Of a stretch of 64,000 nucleotides of DNA, positions 37,097 through 45,560 are shown piece after piece. Within the stretch, counting starts at the first letter, position 1, and each line of letters opens with the position of its first letter. The translations under genes and the position numbers were made by a program. A model generated the notes under the pieces. That model had not been told where the DNA came from. It was given only the letters and a program-made list of their open reading frames with translations, and searched no databases. The DNA is taken from assembly GCA_963785125.1 (NCBI GenBank), contig CAWATU010000007.1, positions 1,426,001 through 1,490,000 of the forward strand, in the 5' to 3' direction. Source of the DNA: QHXN01 sp963785125. Lineage in GTDB: Bacteria > Acidobacteriota > Blastocatellia > Pyrinomonadales > Pyrinomonadaceae.

Positions 37097-38254
37097 CTAG
37101 TTGAGCGCAGCCAGGTAACTCCGGTATGTGAGCCGGGCCATGCGCTCGATGCTGAACAGGGCCGCGCGCTCGCGGGCACGGCGTCCGAGCGCGTCGCGCA
37201 AGCTCGCATCGTCCAACAGATTTGCCATGAGCAAAGCCAGCGCCCGCGGGTCGCCCGTCTCGACCAGCGCCCCTGTGTCCCGCAGCACTTCGGACATAGC
37301 CGACGCGTTGCGGGCGACGACGCACGCGCCCGCGGACATCGCTTCGAGCACCGGGAGTCCGAAGCCCTCGTACAGCGAAGGGAAGACGAAGAGTGTGGCG
37401 CGGCGGTAGAGCGCGGCGAGTTCTTCGTCGCTCAGGATGCCGGTGCGGACGACCGAGTCGCCGAGGCCCAACTCGCGCACCTTGCGCTCGAATCGCTCCT
37501 CGCGTTCGGGCGTGACGGCGGCACGCCCGAACAGGAGCAGTTTCAACGCCGCGCCCCTTGAACGTAAGAGGGCGACGGCTTCCAGCAACGCGCCGAGGTT
37601 CTTGCGCGGCTCAAGGTTATAAGGCGAGACGAGAACGGATGACGCATCCGGCGTGTGGTCTGGCTTCGGCTGAAAATCCCGGGCCGCTTCTTCGCCCGTC
37701 GCGGCGAAAAGGGAGCCGAGCGGAATCACGTCCAGCATCTTGTCGCCGACGCCCCACAGGTTTCGCAGGTCGGCGGCGGTCGTCTCGGAGATGCACACGA
37801 CGCGACGCGCACGGTGCCCGACAGCCCACCTATGAATTCGATATGGACGCGAGCGCCGCACCTCTTCGTAATCGTCGAATAACTCGTACATCAAATCATA
37901 AACGGTGATGACGACGGGGCAGGGAGAGCAGAGCGGGATGAACGTGTGCAGGGAGTGGAGCAGGTTGACTCGCTCGCGCAGCAGCACCCAACCATAACGC
38001 GCGTGATCCAGATAAGTGGCTCCGCGGAACTGCCTGCGCGGCACACTGCGATAGTCCCAGCGGTCTTTATACTTTTGAAACACGCCGCCGAGTTCCGGCA
38101 CCGGCTCGCTCTTTGAGCCCAGCAGCAGGAAATCCACGTCCGGCTGCAAGCGGGCGAGTCCCTGTACGAGATTGACCACGTAGCGATACTGGCCGCCGAC
38201 CGGACTGACCGCGTCCAGCGCGGTGAAATCGATGGCGATTCGAGGTCTCGGCAT
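37097..38254 (-). CDS. GT4-family glycosyltransferase (mannosyl-type)
   Basis: 385 residues, GT-B. Begins RIAIDFTALDAVSPVGGQYRYVVNLVQ, with a VITVYDLMYELF strand and VCISETTAADLRNLWG. The donor half has VSPYNLEPRKNLGALLEAVALL, FVFPSLYEGFGLPVLEAMSAGACVVA, and the full Glu pair. This pattern (NLxPRKN...SLYEGFGLPxLE) is common in mannosyl- and rhamnosyl-transferases of surface polysaccharide loci, which would fit a GDP-mannose-based pathway; the sugar is not proven. Confidence 0.9.
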   Translation of the reverse strand: MPRPRIAIDFTALDAVSPVGGQYRYVVNLVQGLARLQPDVDFLLLGSKSEPVPELGGVFQKYKDRWDYRSVPRRQFRGATYLDHARYGWVLLRERVNLLHSLHTFIPLCSPCPVVITVYDLMYELFDDYEEVRRSRPYRIHRWAVGHRARRVVCISETTAADLRNLWGVGDKMLDVIPLGSLFAATGEEAARDFQPKPDHTPDASSVLVSPYNLEPRKNLGALLEAVALLRSRGAALKLLLFGRAAVTPEREERFERKVRELGLGDSVVRTGILSDEELAALYRRATLFVFPSLYEGFGLPVLEAMSAGACVVARNASAMSEVLRDTGALVETGDPRALALLMANLLDDASLRDALGRRARERAALFSIERMARLTYRSYLAALN

Positions 38255-38340
38255 CTCGCATCCGCGGCGGCCACGCCTCTGCGGCCACCCATCCCGACTT
38301 CAGAGCCCCGCGACATAACCCGCGGCCGTTTGAAGCGCGC

Positions 38341-39429
38341 TCAAGAGTTATAAATCTTCAGACAGTTACGCACGACCGAGGGCCAGTTGAACTTCTCCAG
38401 CACGCGGCGGCGCGCAGCCGCGCCCATCTCTCTACGCCGCGCAGGGTTGTCGCGTAGCCAGAGGAGCTTTTCTCTCAGGGCGCGTGGGTCGTTCGGCGGC
38501 ACGACGAAGCCCGTGACGCCGTCCTCGACCACTTCGGGCATACTCGCCACGTCTGTGCAGATGGCGGGCGCGCCGCAGGCCATCCCTTCGAGCAAGGTCT
38601 GGCCGAGCAGTTCCGGCACCCGTGTCTCGTCCCCGTAGCGCGTGCGATAGACGCTCGGGAGCACGACGCAGAGCGCGCGGCGATACGCTGCGACGAGCGC
38701 CGCGTCGTCGCAGTCGTGCCGGAAGCGAACCTCCTTGCCCGCCGCCAGACGGCGCAGGTCTGAGACGAACTCTGCGTGATAAGGCTGGCCAATCAGTTCG
38801 AGTTGCATCCCTTCGGGTAAAGCCTCGACGAGGTCATCCACGCCCTTATGCGGCATGAGACGGCCCACGTACAAGACGGGTCGCTCCCCTTCATCAACCT
38901 CCCCATCAGGACTAAACTTGTCGGCGTCCACCCCGCCCATGATGACGTGCGCGCGGGCGCTCCCCGCGTGCCCGGCGTGGCGGCGGCTGTACTCGCTGAT
39001 GTGCAGGTGGCCGTGGTACCAGCGGTCGGTCGAGACGTAGGCCGACACGTCCCACCCGCCGCCGCCGAGGTCGCTCGCGAACACTCGACGCCCCGTCAGC
39101 CGCGCGGCGAGGGCGGCCATACTGCTGGCGACGACGTGCTGCTGGTGACAGTGGATAACGTCGGCGCGGCGCAACTCGGAGAGCAGCGCGAGCGCGAAGG
39201 GATTCGTCCGCTGCCCGCGTACGTACCAGGGCTCGCCGATGACGCGCACGCGCAAACTCCCAAACGTCTCGACGCGCCCCGCGTCGCCGAAACTGACGAG
39301 CGTGGTCGGCGCGTGCTCTCCCATATGCCGCGCCAGCTCAAACGCGTAACGCTCCGCGCCGCCGAGCACGCCGTCGCGCGCCCCAAACAGCGCGGGCACG
39401 ATGTGTAGGATACGCACGCCCGCTCTCAC
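38341..39429 (-). CDS. GT4-family glycosyltransferase
   Basis: About 362 residues, GT-B. Start GTG 39429 overlaps the stop of the upstream methyltransferase (GTGA), the pattern used through this operon; longer in-frame versions would add an Arg-rich stretch unlike a GT4 start. Begins VRAGVRILHIVPALFG with the loop GGAERYAFELARHM. The donor half has VLYVGRLMPHKGVDDLVEAL, then VLPSVYRTRYGDETRVPELLGQTLLEGMACGAPAICTD. Sugar unknown. Confidence 0.88.
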   Translation of the reverse strand: MRAGVRILHIVPALFGARDGVLGGAERYAFELARHMGEHAPTTLVSFGDAGRVETFGSLRVRVIGEPWYVRGQRTNPFALALLSELRRADVIHCHQQHVVASSMAALAARLTGRRVFASDLGGGGWDVSAYVSTDRWYHGHLHISEYSRRHAGHAGSARAHVIMGGVDADKFSPDGEVDEGERPVLYVGRLMPHKGVDDLVEALPEGMQLELIGQPYHAEFVSDLRRLAAGKEVRFRHDCDDAALVAAYRRALCVVLPSVYRTRYGDETRVPELLGQTLLEGMACGAPAICTDVASMPEVVEDGVTGFVVPPNDPRALREKLLWLRDNPARRREMGAAARRRVLEKFNWPSVVRNCLKIYNS

Positions 39430-40019
39430 GAAGCTGCCCGCCGCGCGCCGTCGCCGCCGTGCGCGGACACGTCCTTTACGACTTCCAGCTCCACGCTCAA
39501 AAACCACGCGGGGAAAATCCACGCCCAGCTCTGTTCATAGCGCGCGGGGAAACGGTTCGCCAGCCGCCACACGAGCTTGTTGACGAGCGACGGCCTGAAG
39601 ATGATGTTTCGCGTGCGGACGCGGAAGCGCGCGCGTGTGTAATAGGTAAGCTCCGACGCCCCTGTGAAATAGTCGAAAGTGGTGTGGGCGAAGAAGTGCC
39701 TGTGCGTCGGGTCTGTGAACGCCTCCGGCGAAGAGTAGTGGGGCACGGTGACTTTGACCGACGCGCCGTCGCGGCAGACGCGGTGAATCTCCTCAAAGAC
39801 GGGGAACACCTCGTCCAGATGTTCGACCACGTCGGAGGCGAGCACCTCTCGAAAATGGTCGGAGGGAAAAGGCCACGGCCTTCGGTTCAAGTCGCAGACC
39901 ACGTCCGCGCCCACTTCCGGCGACACGTCTACGTTGACCGCGCCCGCCACGGGCTTGCGCCCGCAGCCGAGATTGAGCACGTCCGACCGCGGCACGCTAA
40001 GCGATATGGGAGCCTGCAT
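39426..40019 (-). CDS. SAM-dependent methyltransferase, short
   Basis: About 197 residues. Motif I is VLNLGCGRKPVAGAVNVDVSP and the post-I acidic motif is FREVLASDVVEHLDE, placing it in the type-11 methyltransferase group; HYSSPEAFTDPTHRHFF is the conserved segment seen in glycan-locus members of this group. ATG 40019 is chosen because upstream in-frame sequence is Arg-rich and non-homologous; this gives a 23-base overlap with the upstream GT2 gene. It probably methylates a sugar of the repeat unit or a chain end. Confidence 0.8.
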   Translation of the reverse strand: MQAPISLSVPRSDVLNLGCGRKPVAGAVNVDVSPEVGADVVCDLNRRPWPFPSDHFREVLASDVVEHLDEVFPVFEEIHRVCRDGASVKVTVPHYSSPEAFTDPTHRHFFAHTTFDYFTGASELTYYTRARFRVRTRNIIFRPSLVNKLVWRLANRFPARYEQSWAWIFPAWFLSVELEVVKDVSAHGGDGARRAAS

Positions 40020-40974
40020 GACTACCTGAAGATGAAGGCCGGAGCGACTGCGGTTCGTCCCGCCGGCCACGCGCCTGCGAACGACCCTCCCTGCGCAGGG
40101 AGCGAGCGCGCCGCAACGCCCAACACACGGCCCTGATTCGCGTCCACGGGTTGCCGCCCCGCCCGAGCATCGCGCGGAGCGTGCCGAGCGCCGCGTAGCG
40201 CAGGAAGAACTCCGGCAACACACGCCGCGGCGCGTGCAGGAGATAGAGCGCGAAGAAGTTTTTCAGCTTCTGAAACTCCAGATGCGGGGCGAGCCCCGTC
40301 TCCTCCGCCGGCTCGATGTGGTAGACGCGCGCGTCGGGTACGACCGTGATGCGCCGCCCTGCCCTGATGACCCGCGCGCACAACTCCACGTCCTCGACGT
40401 ACATGAAGAACTCTTCCCGAAAGCCACCGACACGGCGCAGAAAGTCTGCGCGCGCGAAGATGCTTGAGCCCGCCACGTAGGTCACGTCGAAGGGGCGCGG
40501 GAAGAGTCCCTCGTCGGGAGCGCCCTCGCCGTGAATCTCTTTCCGGTAGACGCCGCCGAGCTTGAACTCCCCACCGGCGCAGCGAACCGTCCCCGCCGTC
40601 CGGTTCAATATCAAAGGCGCGAGCAGCCCCGTCGGAGCGTGCAACTCTGCGTACTCCAGGAGACTCCGGACGCTGTCCGAGTCCATCACGATATCGTCTT
40701 CGGTGAGGCACACGTACTCGCCTACGGCCGCCGCGATGCCTCTGTTCATGCCGCCCGCGAAACCGACGTTGGTCGAATTTTGCAGCAACCTTACGTGCGC
40801 GTGACGCCGAACGATTCTTTCGATGTCGGCGCTGGCGCCGCTCGGGTTATCGACGACCAACACGTCGAGCTTCGTGTACGACTGCGCGAGCACGGATGCG
40901 AGGGACTGCTCCAGACAGGCCGGCCGGTTATAACTTAAAATGATGACCGAGACGGTCGGCGTTAGACGATTCAT
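39997..40974 (-). CDS. GT2-family glycosyltransferase
   Basis: About 325 residues, GT-A fold and the only GT2 of the locus. Begins PTVSVIILSYNRPACLEQSL; the nucleotide-binding part is KLDVLVVDNPSGAS, and the metal-binding DxD is the EDDIVMDSD stretch. EEFFMYVEDVELCARV is the ED-type catalytic segment typical of rhamnosyl-transferase-like GT2 enzymes. A soluble C-terminal Arg-rich tail follows. ATG 40974 is preferred over the TTG at 41028. It probably adds a rhamnose-type or similar 6-deoxy sugar; this is inferred from motif resemblance only. Confidence 0.85.
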   Translation of the reverse strand: MNRLTPTVSVIILSYNRPACLEQSLASVLAQSYTKLDVLVVDNPSGASADIERIVRRHAHVRLLQNSTNVGFAGGMNRGIAAAVGEYVCLTEDDIVMDSDSVRSLLEYAELHAPTGLLAPLILNRTAGTVRCAGGEFKLGGVYRKEIHGEGAPDEGLFPRPFDVTYVAGSSIFARADFLRRVGGFREEFFMYVEDVELCARVIRAGRRITVVPDARVYHIEPAEETGLAPHLEFQKLKNFFALYLLHAPRRVLPEFFLRYAALGTLRAMLGRGGNPWTRIRAVCWALRRARSLRREGRSQARGRRDEPQSLRPSSSGSHAGSHIA

Positions 40975-41038
40975 GAGTCGTGCGTCAGGCGCGTCGGAAG
41001 AGTTGAAGGGGTCTTGGCGGCCGTTCAAACGGACAGTT

Positions 41039-41866
41039 TCAGGGCAGAGGGAGTTGCTGGTTCTCGCCGCTCACGAAATCGTTGTAGCGGCTGTGTGCGA
41101 AGTCGTGATAGATGAAAATCTGGTGGTGCCACGTCTCCCTGATGCGCCGCGTCAGCAGGTGATAAGGCGCGGCAATCTTCCTGGTCTGATGCGTCTGGTT
41201 GAACTCTCGGATGGCGAGACGCTCCCCCGTGTAGTCGCTGTACAGCTCCGTCTCGCTGCCGATGACATCGTCGAAGTAGCAGAAGACGCGCGGCAGAAAA
41301 TACTTCTCGGGGGCGTCGAACATTTCGAGCGCGGCGGCGGTCGAGGTGTAGTAATCGAAGTCGTGCATGATGGCGGCGACGGGCGCGGGGTCGTACTCCG
41401 CGCAGAAACTTCGAGCCGTCTCTCTAATGTCGCCCACCACCAGCCTCGCCTTCTTCAGCCGCGCCCGCAGCTTCTCCGCGTCCATCGCAAAGAAGCCTTC
41501 CTGCCAGTGATACGGCAGGTCTCTGTAACCGGACGGGGCGGGCAAGCCCCGTCCCGTGTCGAAACCGTAAATGTCTATCTCGATGCCGAGGGCGCGCGAG
41601 ACCTCTTCCGCGTGGTATTCGAGGTTGAGCAGCCCACGGCCACCGGCCACGCCGAACTCGATCACGCTGACGCGCCGATGGCCGAGCTTCTTCGCCAGCA
41701 ACGCGCCCTGATACAGACAGTAGCCGTAATGCGGGCGGTCAACCACTCCCGCCTCAAGGCGTTCGAGATAGCTCCCGAGATTGAACTTCCGGACGAACCT
41801 CAACGCGATGGTGCGGAGCGGATAGGGGTCGAGCACGAGGCTCTTCAGAAAAGTAATCATCCGCAT
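41039..41866 (-). CDS. Methyltransferase-like protein of unknown substrate
   Basis: 275 residues. A Rossmann-type SAM site is suggested by VSVIEFGVAGGRGLLNLEYH and IDIYGFDTGRGLP, then VVGDIRETARSF; a conserved acidic pair occurs in AIMHDFDYYTSTAAAL, as in TylF/macrocin-O-methyltransferase relatives where a metal is held by Asp residues. The C-terminal part is Tyr/His-rich and unlike the common families. It lies 31 bases from the FkbM gene upstream and 64 bases ahead of the GT2. A sugar O-methyltransferase is the best guess. Confidence 0.6.
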   Translation of the reverse strand: MRMITFLKSLVLDPYPLRTIALRFVRKFNLGSYLERLEAGVVDRPHYGYCLYQGALLAKKLGHRRVSVIEFGVAGGRGLLNLEYHAEEVSRALGIEIDIYGFDTGRGLPAPSGYRDLPYHWQEGFFAMDAEKLRARLKKARLVVGDIRETARSFCAEYDPAPVAAIMHDFDYYTSTAAALEMFDAPEKYFLPRVFCYFDDVIGSETELYSDYTGERLAIREFNQTHQTRKIAAPYHLLTRRIRETWHHQIFIYHDFAHSRYNDFVSGENQQLPLP

Positions 41867-41897
41867 TCACTCTCGCGCCCGCCGCGCCGCCGTCCGC

Positions 41898-42704
41898 TTA
41901 CCGTTCCCCATTCCGGCGCGCGTAGATTAATCCGTGATTCGCATTCATCGGGCGCACAAGACAACGAAAGCCCGCCTGCTCCAGCACCTTTCGGCAACGA
42001 CCCGAAGCGTCCGGGCACAGCTTGTCGTGATATTCGACGATGACCTGCCTCAAGGTTTCGAGCGTCGCCGGGGTCGCGCCTTCAAGCGTGTCGGCCTCGC
42101 CGCCCTCGCTGTCAATCTTCAGCAGTGCTATCGGCCGCCCGGCCGCACGCCTGACCACCTCGTTCAAGTCAACGAGCGGGACGTACGTGGCGACGGCCCC
42201 GGGTGTCGGGGGCGCATCGCTGTATGCGGTGGTGGTCATGCTGTTTACGTTCGTCCACAGACGCAAACGGCCGGGCGCGCGGCCGACTGCTTCGTGATGC
42301 ACCGTCACCCTGTCCGTCAACCCGTTGGCTTCGACGTTGTGTCGCAGCACGCTGTTGGTCGCAGGGTTCGGCTCGTAGGCGTGGACGTGCAGCCGGCGCG
42401 AACGGCTCGCCCAGTCGAGCGTGACCGCCCCGATGTTCGCGCCGATGTCGATCATGACGCCGTCCAGCGGCCTCTCTATGTGACGCCTGTACTGGCGTTC
42501 GCCGAAGACTTCGCGGAGGAGCGAGACGGGGCTGTCGAGTCGGCCGTGGTGGAGCGTGAAGCCTTCGCGGAACCGGAGCGGCGGCGGCGGAAGGCTGGCG
42601 CGGTAGGCCGACCACACGTCCGGCCAGTTCGACAGCCAGCGCATCATCCGGCCCAGCGTCCGCGCCGCGTAGTACTTGAAGAACACCCACTCAGAGAGAG
42701 TCAT
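41898..42704 (-). CDS. FkbM-family methyltransferase
   Basis: 268 residues. Characteristic FkbM features are GVMIDIGANIGAVTLDWAS (SAM loop), HVHAYEPNPATNSVLRHNV, a SMTTT strand and ALLKIDSEGGEADTLEGA near the C-terminus. Enzymes of this family O-methylate sugars or polyketides. It lies 18 bases downstream of the 2OG oxygenase gene on the same strand. The third methyltransferase of the locus, it is the one most likely to act on a glycan hydroxyl. Confidence 0.88.
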   Translation of the reverse strand: MTLSEWVFFKYYAARTLGRMMRWLSNWPDVWSAYRASLPPPPLRFREGFTLHHGRLDSPVSLLREVFGERQYRRHIERPLDGVMIDIGANIGAVTLDWASRSRRLHVHAYEPNPATNSVLRHNVEANGLTDRVTVHHEAVGRAPGRLRLWTNVNSMTTTAYSDAPPTPGAVATYVPLVDLNEVVRRAAGRPIALLKIDSEGGEADTLEGATPATLETLRQVIVEYHDKLCPDASGRCRKVLEQAGFRCLVRPMNANHGLIYARRNGER

Positions 42705-42722
42705 ATCACCCTGCGCGAATCG

Positions 42723-43574
42723 CTACGACTTCCTTTTCAGGTGCGCGCCGATGTCGGCGACGATGGGCGGAACGAGGCGTCGGAGGACGGACTTCAACGA
42801 GTACGACATCGTCCGCCCATTCAACCCGTGGATGACCTCGCCCGGCCGCGGCCGCATCAGCGTCCCGTGGTCGGCGGACATCTCTGCTTCCGGCCGCCCG
42901 TTGCTGTAATAGTAGAGCGCGAGCGATTTTCGCGTCCGGCTCGGCGGGCAAGTGAGCGGTTCGGGGTGCCCGTGGAAGGAGGTGTCCGTCGTGTTGAAGA
43001 TGACACAGCGGTTGAAGGTCGGGAGGATGCGCCGGACGCAACGCGTCACGCCTGCGTCCCAGAGTTCGAGATGCCCCCCGTACTCCTCTTCCCAATTCTC
43101 GTTGAGGAAGAGGAGCAGGTTGAGTCTTCGGTCGAGGTTGAGCTTGGGATGCCGGTTGAAATCCGCGTGTATCTTGAGAAACCCGCCGCGCTCGATCTGA
43201 TGCAGCCCGCCGCCGATGAAGTAAGGGTCGGGGATTAACCCCTCGATGCCCGTCAGGCGTTCCAAAAACTCCATGAACCTCGCGGAGTTCAGTTGATAGA
43301 GCAACCAGAGCGCGCTCGCTTCGATTCGCCGCTCGTCGTCGAAGGCCAGTTTCTTCTGGCTCGGGTTGTCGATGACGTGCCAGTCAACCTCCCCCCGTTT
43401 GGGGAAAGATTCGGCGACGGCTCTCAGCGTCTCCGCCGGAAGAAAGTTGTCGATGACGACGTGCGGGAAGGGCTCGGCGGCGGCGTAAGCGTCGCGGTGC
43501 TCCGCGCTCAACTGCAAGAGCCTATCCTGATCGAGAATGAACATGTCGAGACTATCGCCGCCGAACTGCTTCAC
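42723..43574 (-). CDS. 2-oxoglutarate/Fe(II)-dependent oxygenase
   Basis: About 283 residues. The double-stranded beta-helix core has HADFN (the HxD iron pair), NLLLFLNENWEEEYGGHLELWD, the distal His in NTTDTSFHGHPEP and the 2-oxoglutarate Arg in PSRTRKSLALYYYS: all catalytic residues are present. It belongs to the prolyl-4-hydroxylase-like 2OG-Fe(II) group found in polysaccharide and natural-product loci. GTG 43574 overlaps the acetyltransferase stop (GTGA) and is preferred; ATG 43544 is also possible. It probably hydroxylates or oxidises a sugar or an acyl group on the polymer. Confidence 0.85.
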   Translation of the reverse strand: MKQFGGDSLDMFILDQDRLLQLSAEHRDAYAAAEPFPHVVIDNFLPAETLRAVAESFPKRGEVDWHVIDNPSQKKLAFDDERRIEASALWLLYQLNSARFMEFLERLTGIEGLIPDPYFIGGGLHQIERGGFLKIHADFNRHPKLNLDRRLNLLLFLNENWEEEYGGHLELWDAGVTRCVRRILPTFNRCVIFNTTDTSFHGHPEPLTCPPSRTRKSLALYYYSNGRPEAEMSADHGTLMRPRPGEVIHGLNGRTMSYSLKSVLRRLVPPIVADIGAHLKRKS

Positions 43575-44200
43575 ACTTCCCTTTGACGATTGGCCGCGTG
43601 CGCGCCGTATGCGTCGATGAAGGCTTCGATGTCGTCGGCGAGGAGGAGCGGCCATGCCTCCTTGATTTTCGCCATCGGCCAATCCCACCACGCGATCTCT
43701 TCGAGGGCGTTGACGGTCGCCTCGTCGAAGCGGAACTTGACGTGTCGGGATGGATTCCCTGCCACGATGGAATACGGCTCCACGTCACTTCTGACCACGC
43801 TCCGCGCCGCGACGACCGCACCGTTGCCGATGCGCACGCCCGACAGAATCAACGCACCGTAACCGATCCAGACATCGTTGCCTATTACCACGTCGCCTTT
43901 CGTGTGCGGGTGTCCGCGAAAGCCACTGGCTTCGGGGAAGAGTTGGCTGAATGGATAGGTCGTCACCCAGTCGGTGCGATGCTCGCCGCCGAGCATGATG
44001 GTGACGCTGTCCGAGATTGAAGAGAACGAACCTATTTCGAGCGCGGTGCCGTCACGCCACGAGAGCACCTGCGGGCTGCCGTAAGTCCCGCGGCCTATCT
44101 TGTGCTCCGCGAACCTCGGGTTCTCGGCCATCAGCAGCGGCTCGGGCGCACGGGGCGGCGCGAGCCTCCGCCGAAATTTCTGAATCACGGCGGCAATCAT
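43571..44200 (-). CDS. Hexapeptide-repeat (CatB-type) acetyltransferase
   Basis: 209 residues. A left-handed beta-helix trimeric acyltransferase: IGRGTYGSPQV, LEIGSFSSISDSVTIML, GDVVIGNDVWIGYGALILSGVRIGNGAVVAA and IVAGNPSRHVKFRF, with the catalytic His of GGEHRTDWV. It should transfer acetyl from acetyl-CoA to a sugar or antibiotic-like acceptor; here, to the polysaccharide. ATG 44200 overlaps the ACP/LnmK-type gene stop by four bases (ATGA). Confidence 0.9.
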   Translation of the reverse strand: MIAAVIQKFRRRLAPPRAPEPLLMAENPRFAEHKIGRGTYGSPQVLSWRDGTALEIGSFSSISDSVTIMLGGEHRTDWVTTYPFSQLFPEASGFRGHPHTKGDVVIGNDVWIGYGALILSGVRIGNGAVVAARSVVRSDVEPYSIVAGNPSRHVKFRFDEATVNALEEIAWWDWPMAKIKEAWPLLLADDIEAFIDAYGAHAANRQREV

Positions 44201-45531
44201 TTCTGAAGGGGAGACAGTTCGGAAAAGAACGAAGTCTCCGCCAGCGGCACGCCGTAGATGAGCTTCTCCGCGGTCGAGACCATCATCAGACGCGCGTCGG
44301 ACTTGCGATACATTCGGTAGTTGACGAAGAGGCGGATGGGCGCCACCTCGGGCGCGGGGTGGTTCGCCGCGTAAGGGTTCTCCACCCACGGCTCGACCTC
44401 GACGACGAGCGTGTCGCGTGACGAGGCGTTGTTGAGATACGCACTCCGGCGGTGGACGAGAGTTCGCCGGTTCAGCATCTCTTCCGTCAACGGCAGTCGC
44501 GCCGCGGCGAGCGCCTCGCGCTCGCAGATGTCGAGGAAGATGGGATAGTTGGCGAAGTAGACCAGACCCGTGCTGCTGAAGTCGCGGTCAACGACGAGCC
44601 GATACTCGACACTGACGGGGCCGTCCGTCATGGGCACGTAAGTGTCGGCGGGGCGCGCGAGTGGATCACCCTTCTCGGCCTGCTTCATGGTGAGGTACGA
44701 CTCGGGGGCCAGCGCCAATTCGGGAATGGTCTTGAAGGCGGGGTTTGCCGGGCGCGCCGTTCTGAGCCATTCCGAGCCGTTGTACTGCTCGACGAAAATG
44801 TTTGACAGGCGAACCGCCGGGACGCCCGCCGCCACGGCCGACGTGATCGAGTCGAACGGCGCTCCGTCCTGTTCCACGTAATCGGGAGGCAGCAGGTAGC
44901 AGTGGCCGTCGAGCATTGAGCCGCCGTAACGCTTCAACGTGCTGCCGATTTTCAGACGGTCGTTCTCGCCGTAGGCCGCCAACGGGCTCTGCGGCGGGAA
45001 CCCAATCTCTACGTAGAAGAAGCTCGGGTAGAGCCGGTGCCCGTACTCGTCTGCGAACTGTTTGCTGGGGACGCCGGTGAGCGCGCTCAGGTGCCGCCAG
45101 CGAAGGTCTCCGAGGTGTTTGAGCAGAGGGCTCTCGGCGAGATTGTTGAGGCAGGTCAGCGACATCCCGATCTCGACCTCGTCGTAGAGCACGCCGGAAG
45201 GCGTCAGCCTCGAACGGCCGGAGTAGCCCCGGCCTTGCGCGGCCTGCCCGTTCGACGCTTCCGAATTATTCCCTGCCGGGGACGAAGGCGGCCCCTGCTG
45301 CCGCGCGCCGATGTGTGCGGCCAGCTCGCCGATTGAGCCGAACCCGGTGAAGGTTCTGTCGTCCAGATAGACCTGAAATCTTCTTTCGAGCAGCTCTCGA
45401 AATTCCAACTGCCCCATCGAATCGATGCCGTAAGACGAGGCCGTCCTGGCGGCATCAATCCTTTCGACGCCGACCCTCGCCAGACGGGCGATGATCTCTT
45501 TTATCTGAAGCTCGACCGCGGACGAAGTCAT
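44197..45531 (-). CDS. Acyl carrier protein fused to an LnmK-like acyl enzyme
   Basis: 444 residues. Residues 1-80 form an acyl carrier protein: the phosphopantetheine Ser lies in SYGIDSMGQLEF, with the expected helix before and after. A Ser/Gly-rich linker (about 82-108) leads to two hot-dog-like modules (about 110-440); the second has STGLVYFANYPIFLDICEREA, like the acyl-CoA thioester site of LnmK (acyltransferase/decarboxylase) and the 'Pnap_2097' biosynthetic family. It should carry and modify an acyl group for transfer to the polymer or another acceptor. ATG 45531 starts it cleanly. No polyketide synthase or ACP transferase gene is in the window, so the acyl source is unknown. Confidence 0.75.
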   Translation of the reverse strand: MTSSAVELQIKEIIARLARVGVERIDAARTASSYGIDSMGQLEFRELLERRFQVYLDDRTFTGFGSIGELAAHIGARQQGPPSSPAGNNSEASNGQAAQGRGYSGRSRLTPSGVLYDEVEIGMSLTCLNNLAESPLLKHLGDLRWRHLSALTGVPSKQFADEYGHRLYPSFFYVEIGFPPQSPLAAYGENDRLKIGSTLKRYGGSMLDGHCYLLPPDYVEQDGAPFDSITSAVAAGVPAVRLSNIFVEQYNGSEWLRTARPANPAFKTIPELALAPESYLTMKQAEKGDPLARPADTYVPMTDGPVSVEYRLVVDRDFSSTGLVYFANYPIFLDICEREALAAARLPLTEEMLNRRTLVHRRSAYLNNASSRDTLVVEVEPWVENPYAANHPAPEVAPIRLFVNYRMYRKSDARLMMVSTAEKLIYGVPLAETSFFSELSPLQK

Positions 45532-45560
45532 AAGCGTTTGATTTTTGAACCGAGCGTCAA

